Shown one piece after another: positions 54,924 to 64,000 of a DNA stretch of 64,000 nt (its first letter is position 1; the number at the start of each line of letters is the position of its first letter). Position numbers and translations under genes: made by a program. The notes under the pieces were generated by a model. That model searched no databases and was not told the origin of the DNA. It saw nothing but the letters and a program-made list of their open reading frames with translations. Source of the DNA: Pseudoalteromonas xiamenensis (GTDB lineage Bacteria > Pseudomonadota > Gammaproteobacteria > Enterobacterales > Alteromonadaceae); the NCBI RefSeq assembly GCF_042431545.1, contig NZ_JBHLYX010000007.1. One strand, written 5' to 3'.

Positions 54924-55493
54924 ATGCAAATAAAACCTTTAACAGAAAACTACTTCGATGAAGTCATTTTACTCGCGAATTTGGTGCATGGAGATAACTA
55001 TCTCGACATGGACGGCTTACTCGACATGATCCGAAAGGGAACAAAATCCGGTCTGAATGCCTGTTTTGTCGCCGTGGATGATAACGACAAAATCATCGGT
55101 TTTAGAACAACCTACGCGGCGACGCAGTGGTCGATAGACAAATGGTGTACTCCAGATAAATGGCCAGTGAATAACGACCTGATGGCGTATTTTAAATGTT
55201 CCGCGATTGCCCCTGAAGCACAAGGGCAAGGTATAGGACCCAAGCTACTCGAAGCCTCTATTGATGTACTAAAACAGCAAGGAGCAAAAGCCGGACTTGC
55301 TCATTTGTGGATGCAAAGTCCAGGTAATGCTGCGGTGAAATACTTTACCAAAGCCGGTGGGGTTTTAATCAATACGCATCATGACCGATGGCTGCCATTG
55401 TGTCTGGAAGACGGTTACGTATGCACCATTTGTGGTAATGAATGTCATTGCCAGGCCGCTGAGATGGCGATTATTTTTGAGCAAAAACAATAA
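54924..55493 (+). CDS. GNAT-family N-acetyltransferase
   Basis: The protein is 189 residues from the ATG at 54924, which has GAGG eight bases before it; the frame to 54897 is not supported. The GNAT core shows GFRTTYAA, AIAPEAQGQGIGPKLLEASI (acetyl-CoA loop QGQGIG) and a terminal part with AVKYFTKAGGVL. The last residues (CTICGNECHCQAAEM) hold four cysteines that may bind zinc, which is unusual in GNATs. It is first in a tight operon with an FAD oxidase (1-base overlap). Confidence 0.85.
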   Translation: MQIKPLTENYFDEVILLANLVHGDNYLDMDGLLDMIRKGTKSGLNACFVAVDDNDKIIGFRTTYAATQWSIDKWCTPDKWPVNNDLMAYFKCSAIAPEAQGQGIGPKLLEASIDVLKQQGAKAGLAHLWMQSPGNAAVKYFTKAGGVLINTHHDRWLPLCLEDGYVCTICGNECHCQAAEMAIIFEQKQ

Positions 55494-56830
55494 TGAATAA
55501 GAATTACGATCCAATCTTTGCGAAACACTGCCAAGGCCAAGAATTTGCACCCAGTTATTGGGCGTCAACCATTCCTCTTCCCACAGACACTATCGCTTTG
55601 TCAACTTCACAGTCTTTTGATGTTGCCATCATTGGCGGTGGATTCAGCGGTCTGCTCACGGCTTACTATCTTGCAACCGAACATCACCTGGAATGCGCCG
55701 TTTTTGAAGCAAACCAAGTTGGGTTTGGCGCTAGTGCTCGTAATGCAGGGTTTGTGCTAAAAGGCTCTGGGCGACTTAGCTACGCACAAATGGCGCAAAA
55801 GTGGAATATCGATACCGCTAAAGCAATTTATCACGAGTTTTCAGAAGCGGTTTGCCGGGTTGAGTCTATTATAAAAACTCACCAAATCGACTGTGATCCA
55901 CAGCCAAAAGGGTACATCAAAATTGCTCACAACCCACAAGCATTTGAAAACTTAAAAGCGCAAGCGGACTTTCTGAAATTACACTTAGGGAGTGATGCCG
56001 AGTTTCTGTCGATTGAAGAGTTAAAAGCAAATTACATGGATAACCAACAAGCATTCGGAGCACTTCGACTGCCAGATGGATTTGGTGTGAATCCATTAAA
56101 ATTGCTACTGGGTTATCGCAGCTTAGCGCAGTCTGTTGGCGTTAAAATTTTTGAACACACTCTTGTTACTGATGTTCATGATGCAAGCACAGGAGTCACT
56201 TTTCGGGCAAATGACCAAACAGTATCCGCTAAAAAACTCGTAATTACAGGCAATGCTTATAACAGCAAAAATACGCATTCAATCATCAACAATCGTTACT
56301 TACCCATATTAAGTAGTGTGATGGTCACGAAACCACTAACTCAAGCCGAGTTAGAATCCTGTGGTCTTAAGACGAATCAAGTAACCATGGATACGAGGAC
56401 GTTAAAGTACTACTACCGATTACTGCCAGATAATCGTTTACTTTTCGGCGGACGAGGGGCAATTTTTGCCAAAGATAGAGATAAGCCTTTTTACCTTAAT
56501 AACCTAAAGCGGGGTTTAAGAGAATGCTTTCCATCCTTGGGCGATAAAGACCATGAATATTATTGGCATGGTTACATCGCTGCAGCAATGGATGATATGC
56601 CGCACGTAAATGTGGTTGGCAATGTGGGCTACATTTTAGGTTATTGCGGCGCAGGTGTGTCGTTCAGCGCGCAAGCAGCCTACCGCTTAGCGCAGCAACT
56701 TGCTGGCGTTGACGTCCCCAACGTACCGTTATACAACACGGGTTTACCTTATCTGCCTTTTCCTGCACTAAGGCGATTTGGTCAATGGGGTTATTATCAA
56801 TTCGCTCAGATAAAAGACCAGTATTTTTAG
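55493..56830 (+). CDS. FAD-dependent amine/amino-acid oxidase (DAO, PuuB-like)
   Basis: The protein has 445 residues. The FAD-binding motif VAIIGGGFSGLLTAYYLA starts near residue 44, with GFGASARNAGFV, as in gamma-glutamylputrescine oxidases and related DAO enzymes. Its C-terminal half has PHVNVVGNVGYILGYCGAGVS, the second FAD contact. It oxidises an amine or amino acid. The stop of the GNAT gene and this ATG share one base (TAATG), so translation is coupled. The next gene is a solute-binding protein. Confidence 0.85.
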   Translation: MNKNYDPIFAKHCQGQEFAPSYWASTIPLPTDTIALSTSQSFDVAIIGGGFSGLLTAYYLATEHHLECAVFEANQVGFGASARNAGFVLKGSGRLSYAQMAQKWNIDTAKAIYHEFSEAVCRVESIIKTHQIDCDPQPKGYIKIAHNPQAFENLKAQADFLKLHLGSDAEFLSIEELKANYMDNQQAFGALRLPDGFGVNPLKLLLGYRSLAQSVGVKIFEHTLVTDVHDASTGVTFRANDQTVSAKKLVITGNAYNSKNTHSIINNRYLPILSSVMVTKPLTQAELESCGLKTNQVTMDTRTLKYYYRLLPDNRLLFGGRGAIFAKDRDKPFYLNNLKRGLRECFPSLGDKDHEYYWHGYIAAAMDDMPHVNVVGNVGYILGYCGAGVSFSAQAAYRLAQQLAGVDVPNVPLYNTGLPYLPFPALRRFGQWGYYQFAQIKDQYF

Positions 56831-56941
56831 CCCCAATTGATAAAAACCAAATATGAATTCAACAAATTAATAACTTTGGTCGGTTGTGCTTTTTGTTCCC
56901 TTTGCTATACCTTAAAGCACAACTTGCCAGTGACGGCGGCT

Positions 56942-58132
56942 ATGTTTAACGTACTTAAAAAATCAATTACGCTGTTGGCGTTAGTTATCTCAGTAGTTAG
57001 CAATGCTTTTGCAAATAGTGCTAGTTTGTCTGTTGCAGTCGGCATTGAAAATTATGATTTCAAACCATTTTTTAATGAATTCACGCACAAAACAGGCATC
57101 CAAATTGAAGTGATGGCCTTTGAAAATAACGAACTAAAATCCCAACTGCTACAAAAAGCCAATTCCGCTTCGTTACCGGATGTCGTCATTGTTCCCTCTG
57201 ATTATTTGGGTTTAGAGCAACTGCAATTTTCAACGATTCCAGACAACTGGCTAAATCAGGCACTTAATCCCAAAGCGCGAGAAAGTACAAAACATGGTTC
57301 TGGTTACAAGGGGATCCCTTTTATCTTTGGCAATCATCTGCTGCTGTATTACAACAAAAAGTGGATTAAGGAACCACCGAGGACATGGACTGAACTATTT
57401 AATCTTGCGCCAAAATTACCACTAGGTAAGGAGCTTATTGCTTGGAACTACTTTGAAATGTATTGGTTTGCGGCATTTTATAACTCCTTTGATGAGCCAC
57501 TAATCCGCGCTGGGTATGCCACTATTGATCCAGAAGCGATGATCTCAAGCCTACTGATGTATGATGAGCTGAAACAAAAATCCCATTTAGACATTGAATG
57601 TAATTACAGCTGTATGGTGGAAAAATTTGAATCAGGAAATGTCGCCATGGTGATTAATGGCTCATGGATATTCAATAAATGGATGGACAAAATGGGCGAA
57701 GACATTGGCGTCGCGAATTTACCCGCATATCATACAAGACCCATGCGCTCGTTCTATTCTCCTCATGTTATTGCTTTTCCTAATGAGGGCATTGAGGGCA
57801 AAAAGAAAGCATTACTCAAGGCCTTTTCTCAGTTTATACAATCTTCTCAAGTTCAAAATCAGGTCTGGGCGCGCCTTCATACTTTACCGGTTCGACAAGA
57901 CACACTAGATAAATTGTCCCATAATGACAGCAATTTACAATTGCTCATCGATGGCTTAGAGAATACAGTAGCCTTACCAAATGATACGGCTATGGCGTAT
58001 GTGTGGGAAGCCATGCTGAAAGGGATCACCCGATATGAAGCTGGAATTATGAATGCAGCCCAAGCAGCGGATTACATGCAGTACGTTACAAACAAGTCAA
58101 TAAACCATGCAAAACAAAAGCATAGCAACTGA
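56942..58132 (+). CDS. extracellular solute-binding protein, family 1 (sugar-type)
   Basis: The product is 396 residues from the ATG at 56942, giving a normal signal peptide (SITLLALVISVVSNAFA). A TTG at 56837 would give a longer form. It has the family 1 binding fold with LPDVVIVPSDYLG, YKGIPFIFGNHLLLYYNKK and FESGNVAMVINGSWIFNKW, which resembles maltose/oligosaccharide binding proteins. No ABC permease or ATPase follows. Its last 26 bases overlap the start of a hybrid histidine kinase, so it probably acts as the periplasmic partner of that sensor. Confidence 0.8.
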   Translation: MFNVLKKSITLLALVISVVSNAFANSASLSVAVGIENYDFKPFFNEFTHKTGIQIEVMAFENNELKSQLLQKANSASLPDVVIVPSDYLGLEQLQFSTIPDNWLNQALNPKARESTKHGSGYKGIPFIFGNHLLLYYNKKWIKEPPRTWTELFNLAPKLPLGKELIAWNYFEMYWFAAFYNSFDEPLIRAGYATIDPEAMISSLLMYDELKQKSHLDIECNYSCMVEKFESGNVAMVINGSWIFNKWMDKMGEDIGVANLPAYHTRPMRSFYSPHVIAFPNEGIEGKKKALLKAFSQFIQSSQVQNQVWARLHTLPVRQDTLDKLSHNDSNLQLLIDGLENTVALPNDTAMAYVWEAMLKGITRYEAGIMNAAQAADYMQYVTNKSINHAKQKHSN

Positions 58133-60278
58133 GTTTAAGCTGAAAATAGGCGGATTTATATTACTGCTCTTTACCGCGGAGATATTCTATTTTGCTTATG
58201 CTTCCTACAAACAAGCAGAAGACGTTGCCATTGAAAACGTCTCTCGGCGCGCCTATGGTCTTAAGTACGATATTAAAAACCAAATTACCGAGCTGAGTTA
58301 TTTGCTCGTCCCGTTGATGGACAACAAAGTTCTCGCAGATTCGCCCAATAATTTGCTCTATACCCAATTTGCTTTAAAACAGCTTACCGATCTGGTTAAA
58401 GACAATAGCCTGGTAAAAAGTGCCTTTATTGCTGATGGTTCGCCTTACATTACCGATGGTTATCCATTGCATACCCTACGCTGGGGCATTACTGAAATCT
58501 CGCAGCTCAGCGAAGACATTATTTTGTCAAAAAAGCCTAACTTAGGTATTCGTGCCATCATTTTCCCACCTCAACAATTACAAGATGCCAATTCTGAAAA
58601 TGGAAAATTGCTGTTTGTTATCCCGCTTCGTGAAGCGCTTCAATCGCTCGTACGGCCTTATCGTTATACAGGCGCTCTATTCGTTGAAGTCGATTTGGAT
58701 GCTGTTATTGCAAATGCCTCGCATGAAAAAAGCAACCTAAGCGAACACTTAACCATCGAATCAAACCAGCAAGTGTGGTTTGAAAAAGGCAAGCCATTTA
58801 CCGACAGTTTTTCGCAATCCATCAGTCTTTTTGAAAATACAGATAATACTTGGCCGAACGCCACGATTAATGTGCAACATTCAAAAAGTATTTATACTGA
58901 ACGCTTTGTACATTCTCTTTACTTAACGGTATTCATCAGCATCATTGATTTGTTGCTTGTTGTATGGTTTTTGAATTACTTCGGTCGACGTTTAATCCAG
59001 CCATTGAAACGCTTAGAAAAGCAATGTCACGATTTTTCCACTGGCAACTTTAAGAAATCGCAAGATGCTGTGCATTTTAGTGAACTGCAAACTTTGCAAG
59101 ATACCTTCAATGACATGGCCGACAAGCTTGATGAACATGTATCGAATTTAAGGCTGGCAAAACAAAAGGCCGAACTTTCTGAGCAAGCGAAATCACTGTT
59201 CTTAGCGAACATGAGCCACGAAATTCGCACACCGATGAATGGAATTTTGGGCACATTTCAACTGCTTGCTGAGGTTGAACACGATCCGGAAAATAAAGAA
59301 CTCGTCGATACAGGTCTGGTTTCAGCCAAATCGTTATTACATTTACTCAACGACATTTTAGACTTTTCCAAAATGGAAGCAGGGAAGTTATCATTTGAAT
59401 ACGTTGTCTATGATTTAAAACTCCTTTTCGAAGAGGTGTGCATCGAGTTCAAGGACGTTTCTAAAAACAAACAAGTTCCAATCAAGCTAAATGTCGATGA
59501 AGACTTTGAAGTTTTACGCAAAGTTGACACACTTAGGATAAAACAAATTCTTCGGAATCTCTTATCTAACGCCCTGAAGTTCACGCACGAAGGTGACGTC
59601 AGAATTTCACTCAAGGGCACAGAAGAAAAAGTAGAATTCTCGATACAAGATTCTGGCATCGGGATGTCTGAAGCTCAGCTCGGACGATTATTTAATCGAT
59701 TTTCGCAGGCAGACACGTCTACCACTCGAAAATATGGCGGCACAGGCCTTGGTCTTTCTATCATCAAGCAACTTATTGAACTGATGAATGGCGAAGTAAC
59801 GGTGCAAAGTGAAGAAGGTAAAGGGACGACGTTTAAAGTATGCCTGCCATTCAAACGCGAAACTCAACAAGTTAAAAAAATAGCTGATGCAGTTGTTCCT
59901 CCAGACTTAACAGGAAAAACGCTGTTACTCGCGGAAGATAACAGAATCAACCAAACCGTATTCTGCGCAATGGTCAAAAAGACAGGAGCGGAGATTTTGA
60001 TTGCCAATGACGGTGTAGAAGCCGTTGCTATCGCCCAAAAATATTATGTTGATGCTATTTTCATGGACATACAAATGCCGAATTTGGACGGTGTTGGCGC
60101 GTGTAACCAACTTATCGAACAAGGCTTCAAGAAACCGATTATTGCATTAACCGCAAACGTTATGGCGAAAGACGTCGAGTATTATTTAAACAATCACTTT
60201 GCAGACTGCGTTGGTAAGCCAATCGAGATACAAGCACTCTATAAATCTATCTATAGTCATATTCCGACAAGCTCTTAA
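58107..60278 (+). CDS. hybrid sensor histidine kinase with REC domain
   Basis: The protein has 723 residues. Two membrane helices (about 13-31 and 270-291) frame a 240-residue periplasmic sensor, likely Cache-like. A HAMP linker (about 292-345) and coiled coil lead to HisKA (MSHEIRTPMNG, His371), HATPase (about 480-600; NLLSNALKF, DSGIGMS, GGTGLGLSI) and REC (about 610-720; Asp654 in MDIQMPN). It ends right after REC without HPt or DNA-binding domain, so it needs a distant phosphotransfer partner. It overlaps the solute-binding protein gene by 26 bases, like TorT-TorS and CBP-ChiS pairs. Confidence 0.9.
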   Translation: MQNKSIATEFKLKIGGFILLLFTAEIFYFAYASYKQAEDVAIENVSRRAYGLKYDIKNQITELSYLLVPLMDNKVLADSPNNLLYTQFALKQLTDLVKDNSLVKSAFIADGSPYITDGYPLHTLRWGITEISQLSEDIILSKKPNLGIRAIIFPPQQLQDANSENGKLLFVIPLREALQSLVRPYRYTGALFVEVDLDAVIANASHEKSNLSEHLTIESNQQVWFEKGKPFTDSFSQSISLFENTDNTWPNATINVQHSKSIYTERFVHSLYLTVFISIIDLLLVVWFLNYFGRRLIQPLKRLEKQCHDFSTGNFKKSQDAVHFSELQTLQDTFNDMADKLDEHVSNLRLAKQKAELSEQAKSLFLANMSHEIRTPMNGILGTFQLLAEVEHDPENKELVDTGLVSAKSLLHLLNDILDFSKMEAGKLSFEYVVYDLKLLFEEVCIEFKDVSKNKQVPIKLNVDEDFEVLRKVDTLRIKQILRNLLSNALKFTHEGDVRISLKGTEEKVEFSIQDSGIGMSEAQLGRLFNRFSQADTSTTRKYGGTGLGLSIIKQLIELMNGEVTVQSEEGKGTTFKVCLPFKRETQQVKKIADAVVPPDLTGKTLLLAEDNRINQTVFCAMVKKTGAEILIANDGVEAVAIAQKYYVDAIFMDIQMPNLDGVGACNQLIEQGFKKPIIALTANVMAKDVEYYLNNHFADCVGKPIEIQALYKSIYSHIPTSS

Positions 60279-60405
60279 AGCACCACACGGCTTTTGGCGT
60301 CATTCGTCTGAGTTAATTGGTCATCTAGGAATAGATTCACCAAAGGATTACGAGCTCATCATTTGAAAAGTGTCAACGCTAATTAGGATGGGTCACATAA
60401 ATCAA

Positions 60406-60432
60406 AAAAGGGCTTCCGTGTGAAGCCCTTTT
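60406..60432. terminator. intrinsic terminator between convergent genes
   Basis: AAAAGGGCTTC and GAAGCCCTTTT form an eleven-bp stem with a five-base loop. It serves the S9 peptidase gene, and possibly the hybrid kinase. Confidence 0.85.
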
Positions 60433-60443
60433 GTTTTGAACGA

Positions 60444-62471
60444 CTACTGTTCTTTTTTCGTTTGGTGCTTTTCAAACCACCACAAAATATATTCAACTTT
60501 CGTCAGAAGATTTGATGGACGCGCAGTAATGCCGTGTGAAGCATCTGGGATACGGACCATTGCACTTTCTACGCCTTGTAGTTTCAGCGCTTGATAGAAT
60601 TGTTCTGTTTCCGATATCGGCGTTCGGTAGTCCGACTCTCCAGTCAGTAGCATTGTCGGTGTCTTTACATTGCCTACATAGCTGATTGGCGAACGCTTCA
60701 TATAGTGTTCCATGTGATCCCAAGGTTTACCTGGGAACCAATAATCACTAAAGAATGGGTATGCGTCTGCCGTCAGTACAAATGAATACCAGTTAATTAC
60801 TGGTTTTGCGACCACCGCTGCAGCAAAGCGATCGGTATGCCCTACCGTCCAAGCAGTTAGCACGCCACCACCCGATCCACCTGTTACAAACAGTTTGTCT
60901 TTATCTATAAACCCTTTAGCTAACATGGTGTCAACACCCGTCATTAGATCATCAAAATCATTGCTTGGGTAGTTATGGTGGATTGTTTGCGCAAACTTCT
61001 TGCCATATGAATCACTTCCTCGAGGATTCATATACAGTACAACGTAGCCTTTTGCTGCCATTAACTGAAGTTCAGAAGCAAAATGAGGTCCGTAGTTAGC
61101 GACTGGCCCACCATGGATCTCTAGAATCATGGGGTATTTTTTGGTTGCGTCGAACTCGGGTGGATAAACAACCCAGCCTTGAATATCCAGTCCATCGAAT
61201 TTGGATTTCACCCAAATTTCTTCAACGTTGCCAAGCGTAATGTCAGCAAGTGCATCGTCGTTCAAGTGCGTAAGGCGCTTAACTTCACCTTTGTCAACAA
61301 CAGCGATATCAGCAGGACGCTGTGTATCGGCTAGCGTAATCGCAACTATACCACGGTCACTGACATCAAAGTCACCGCCAGAATAAGGTCTTCCAAAGGA
61401 TGTGCTGCCTATCTGTTTTGTTACAACAGAGAACTTACCTTTTAGCTTTTGTACGCCTAGAGACGTTTGCCCTTCTGTATCATATTCAAGGTAAACAGCA
61501 TTACTGTTCCCCGCCCATTTAAGTCGACTGAAGTTTCGGTCTAGTTCTTCACCGTAAGCTTCTGTTTCACCAGACTTTAAATCCATTACATACAATAGAT
61601 TGTTTTCATAGTTTGTTTGTTTGTCATCATGCCCTAAATAGGCTAGGTAGCGCCCATTTGGTGATACTTCAGGGTAACGATCTGGGCCCAAACGCGACGT
61701 AATCGCGGTAATTTCCTTTGAATCCATATCAAGCGAGTAGATTTCGTCGTTTGTTGGTTTTAACGCGTTATTTTCACGTCGATTCGCACTGAAATAGAGC
61801 GTTTTACCGTCTCGACTAAAACTGACCTTACCACCGTGGTCATAGTCACCAGAGGTCAATTGTCTCGCATTTCCACCATCCGCACTAATCCAGAATAAAT
61901 GCTCAAAACCTTGGTCTAGATAACCCATTCCATCTACACGATAATAAACATCGTCTATAAACACGGCTGGTTTCGCCCACGTAGCCCCTTCTGGCTTACC
62001 CGCTACATGAACGGGTGTTTTACTCGCCTTAGGTACGAACATACTAAACACAAGACCAGTTCCATCAGGCGTCCAAGTGACTTTTCCCGGTGATTGTGTA
62101 AGATTCGTTAGCTTTGCAACTGCGTTGGTTTTCAGCCATTTAATGTACACTTGTGGGCTTCCATCGCGTGTCGAAATAAACGCTAGTTTATCCCCTTTAG
62201 GTGATAAAACCGGTGCGAAATCTCGGTGCACGCCCGACGTCACAGGCAGCATTTCACCGCTGGTATTATCCACTGACCAAATATTACCGACTTTCTTATC
62301 CGTTTTGATGTCCATCCGATTGCGAACGAAATAAGTCGTTTTACCATCATTACTAATGTCGACTTGGCTTGCGTACTCGAGATCAAATACATTAATCGGC
62401 TTCAGCGACTCTGCTTGTGTAGTGAAACTACACGCAGCACTGACGAGCGCCAAGGTAAATAGACGTTTCAT
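60444..62471 (-). CDS. S9-family (prolyl oligopeptidase-like) peptidase
   Basis: The protein has 675 residues with a signal peptide (LFTLALVSAACSFTTQA). An N-terminal WD/TolB-like propeller (about 30-400; SPKGDKLAFISTRDGSPQVY, SFSRDGKTLYFSANRR, SPNGRYLAYLGHDD) is followed by the alpha/beta-hydrolase domain. The triad is Ser533 in GGSGGG, Asp614 in GESDYRTP and His646 in DASHG. It probably is a periplasmic acylaminoacyl- or dipeptidyl-peptidase that works on short peptides. It lies 93 bases downstream of the GFA-fold gene on the same strand. Confidence 0.92.
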   Translation of the reverse strand: MKRLFTLALVSAACSFTTQAESLKPINVFDLEYASQVDISNDGKTTYFVRNRMDIKTDKKVGNIWSVDNTSGEMLPVTSGVHRDFAPVLSPKGDKLAFISTRDGSPQVYIKWLKTNAVAKLTNLTQSPGKVTWTPDGTGLVFSMFVPKASKTPVHVAGKPEGATWAKPAVFIDDVYYRVDGMGYLDQGFEHLFWISADGGNARQLTSGDYDHGGKVSFSRDGKTLYFSANRRENNALKPTNDEIYSLDMDSKEITAITSRLGPDRYPEVSPNGRYLAYLGHDDKQTNYENNLLYVMDLKSGETEAYGEELDRNFSRLKWAGNSNAVYLEYDTEGQTSLGVQKLKGKFSVVTKQIGSTSFGRPYSGGDFDVSDRGIVAITLADTQRPADIAVVDKGEVKRLTHLNDDALADITLGNVEEIWVKSKFDGLDIQGWVVYPPEFDATKKYPMILEIHGGPVANYGPHFASELQLMAAKGYVVLYMNPRGSDSYGKKFAQTIHHNYPSNDFDDLMTGVDTMLAKGFIDKDKLFVTGGSGGGVLTAWTVGHTDRFAAAVVAKPVINWYSFVLTADAYPFFSDYWFPGKPWDHMEHYMKRSPISYVGNVKTPTMLLTGESDYRTPISETEQFYQALKLQGVESAMVRIPDASHGITARPSNLLTKVEYILWWFEKHQTKKEQ

Positions 62472-62564
62472 TGTTCTATCCTGCTTGTTATTGTTGATGT
62501 TATCTAACTACCTATTTACTTTTCACACCAGCTATTTGCGATGTAAACAAGAAATTATAGTGTT

Positions 62565-62996
62565 TCAAAATTTGTCTGGATAACGTTCAAATGTGGGTAG
62601 CTCGAAAATACATTCTGTCCATTTTGCTTTTGAGTCCGTAAATATGCGGTCATCAGGGTCAAACGCAATCTCATCGACCAAAGAACCCGCAGGAACAACA
62701 AGGAACGTACCAGCTTTATTTAAATACGGTACTGCGCCTGCGCAATTCTGACAAAACTGCTTTGCAAATGACTTCGCCTGTGCGAGTTCAAAACGTTTAA
62801 TTTGCTCCTCACCACAGACCCATTTAATTGCTTCAGGCTTTGTAAACACATTCGCCGCATGCGCTGACCCCGTGCTGTGACGACATCGACTGCAATAGCA
62901 TAAATGAAAGGAAGAAGCTTCGCCGTTCAATTCATATTTGACTTGCCCGCAAAGACACTGGCCGCGTGTTGCGTTAAACACTTTTAAGTTATCCAT
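62565..62996 (-). CDS. GFA-fold (CENP-V/GFA) zinc-binding protein
   Basis: The protein has 143 residues. The GFA fold is marked by GQCLCGQVKYEL (first Cys pair), HLCYCSRCRHSTGSAHAANVF (second set) and KQFCQNCAGAVPYL (third set), which bind two zinc ions. Family members are called glutathione-dependent formaldehyde-activating, but most are not proven to have that activity; no formaldehyde gene is nearby. The start is the ATG at 62996. Confidence 0.9.
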   Translation of the reverse strand: MDNLKVFNATRGQCLCGQVKYELNGEASSFHLCYCSRCRHSTGSAHAANVFTKPEAIKWVCGEEQIKRFELAQAKSFAKQFCQNCAGAVPYLNKAGTFLVVPAGSLVDEIAFDPDDRIFTDSKAKWTECIFELPTFERYPDKF

Positions 62997-63103
62997 AATG
63001 TTCCTACTATGTATTTATCTGACCAAAACGATTGATTATTTTTGCTATTCAATTACTTGGTTATGACTTACATTTAAGATAATTACAATGCTGAGTTTAT
63101 CGA

Positions 63104-64000
63104 ATGCCGAGCAATCCGACCGCTTACCAACAAAACCTTAAAACACTTTCAGACCGTCTAGTTGCAATTCAACAGCCAATTCGAATTCTAGATGCCATAA
63201 AATGGCCCCCACATTGGCGTGAAGAGTTTTTTGCAAAAGGGGAGAAAACACCGCCACCTGCTGACAAAGCGTATTACCAGTCAATTCCATTAGACTTTGA
63301 CTTAAATACAGTTAAAGGTGAGTTGAAAAGCTTATTAGCGGACATAAAAAAAACGCTAGGTAAAAAAGATGCGCTCGGATTGATATTGCAAGACACAACA
63401 CAACAGTACTTGCAGGTCATGGACTTAATTAAGGACCGGGGCACCACTGGGTTTATCGATCACAGTCGCGCCTTATATGGGTCCGCGCACGACCATTTGA
63501 TTGGCGATCGCCGTTCGCTAAAAGAGGTGGGGGAACATCTTTGTGGCATTTTCCACTTACCCGCAGCAAAACACATTTCGTTCGCCCAACCGAAATTGTA
63601 CGATGCACCGAAAAGCGTCGAGATCCTGCAAAGTAAATTGGATACCTACTTCACCCGCCATAATGTTCAAGTCAAGCTATCTGATGGCATAGTGTCGGAT
63701 GCTGCTGCCGGTGGTGACAGCATTAAACTCAACTCCCGCTCGTCATTTTCAGATCGAGATTTACGCGTGCTGGAGGTGCATGAAGGCTGGGTCCATGTTG
63801 GTACAACCTTGAACGGTCGCGCTCAACCTTATGCTACGTGGCTTGGTGTAGGGTCTCCACGCATCGCCGCACACCAAGAGGGGCTTGCCGTGCTTATGGA
63901 AACACTCACCTTCGCCAGTTTTCCAGCCAGAGCAAGAAGGATCAGTGACCGTGTTACTGCTATCCACATGGCAGAAGAAGGTGCTGACTTTTTAGATGTT
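63104..64000 (+). CDS. DUF1704/TyrMC-type zinc metalloprotease (cut by window end)
   Basis: The frame runs open from the ATG at 63104 to the last base (299 codons) with no stop, so the gene goes on beyond the window. An in-frame TGA at 63092 excludes an earlier start. The segment LRVLEVHEGWVHVGTTLNG (His226 and Glu227 of the metal motif) and HQEGLAVLMETLTF (257-270) match the 'flavohemoglobin expression-modulating QEGLA motif' family, now seen as related to MATCAP/TyrMC tubulin metallopeptidases. Zinc binding by the HExxH-like set is expected; the bacterial role is not settled. It is divergent from the GFA-fold gene. Confidence 0.8.
   Translation, partial: MPSNPTAYQQNLKTLSDRLVAIQQPIRILDAIKWPPHWREEFFAKGEKTPPPADKAYYQSIPLDFDLNTVKGELKSLLADIKKTLGKKDALGLILQDTTQQYLQVMDLIKDRGTTGFIDHSRALYGSAHDHLIGDRRSLKEVGEHLCGIFHLPAAKHISFAQPKLYDAPKSVEILQSKLDTYFTRHNVQVKLSDGIVSDAAAGGDSIKLNSRSSFSDRDLRVLEVHEGWVHVGTTLNGRAQPYATWLGVGSPRIAAHQEGLAVLMETLTFASFPARARRISDRVTAIHMAEEGADFLDV

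Noticed and set aside
58107..60278. ChiS chitin sensor
   Set aside because: The binding-protein partner and nearby GH19 are suggestive, but the protein lacks the C-terminal DNA-binding part of ChiS and ends after REC; the name would claim too much.

Overview
The window looks like chromosome of a marine, chitin-degrading gammaproteobacterium of the order Alteromonadales, most likely Pseudoalteromonas. This rests on the GH18 - AA10 LPMO - GH18 chitin cluster, an H-NOX nitric-oxide signalling locus, a DUF2999 gene, several c-di-GMP proteins, many orphan periplasmic binding proteins and moderate-to-low GC. It is inferred from gene content, not from a database match. No rRNA, tRNA, CRISPR array or prophage was seen.

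Layout. 1-4.1 kb is worn: the end of an IS110-type transposase, a secreted protein, a palindrome-rich gap, a membrane-anchored hydrolase, a DUF6765 gene broken by an in-frame TAA, and a scrap of a beta-lactamase-like gene. 4.2-13.8 kb holds an S41 protease, a RecQ-family helicase, a DUF2235 hydrolase, an XRE-cupin regulator divergent from an SDR oxidoreductase, two small conserved genes and a tandem pair of periplasmic binding proteins. 13.9-21.3 kb is the chitin operon, transcribed leftward: GH18 chitinase (ChiC-like), AA10 LPMO, GH18 chitinase (ChiA-like), all with CBM5/12 modules.

21.6-26.9 kb is the most interesting region. A leftward operon encodes a REC-HDOD protein, an H-NOX haem NO sensor and a soluble histidine kinase. 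Divergent from it is a REC protein with a degenerate HD-GYP domain (HnoD-like), followed by ferrochelatase. A GAF-PAS-GGDEF-EAL protein and a dCache-GGDEF diguanylate cyclase follow, so NO sensing, haem supply and c-di-GMP turnover lie together.

31.9-45.3 kb is mixed: small secreted proteins and lipoproteins, a GC-rich and probably acquired FAD monooxygenase, an M23 peptidase lipoprotein, a GNAT enzyme, a MerR regulator, an M32 carboxypeptidase, Sua5, a second pair of binding proteins, Fpr and a TPR protein. 45.5-49.6 kb is a nucleoside-use locus: deoB-deoD leftward and udk-nupC rightward, with a shared control region carrying two copies of a 13-bp dyad and a CRP-like site.

49.9-54.7 kb has a small hydrolase, a DUF2999 protein, a DMT exporter, an rRNA m5C methyltransferase and a GH19 chitinase. 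54.9-60.3 kb is a tight operon of GNAT enzyme, FAD amine oxidase, solute-binding protein and hybrid histidine kinase, which looks like a ligand-sensing unit. The window ends with an S9 peptidase, a GFA-fold protein and the start of a DUF1704 metalloprotease.
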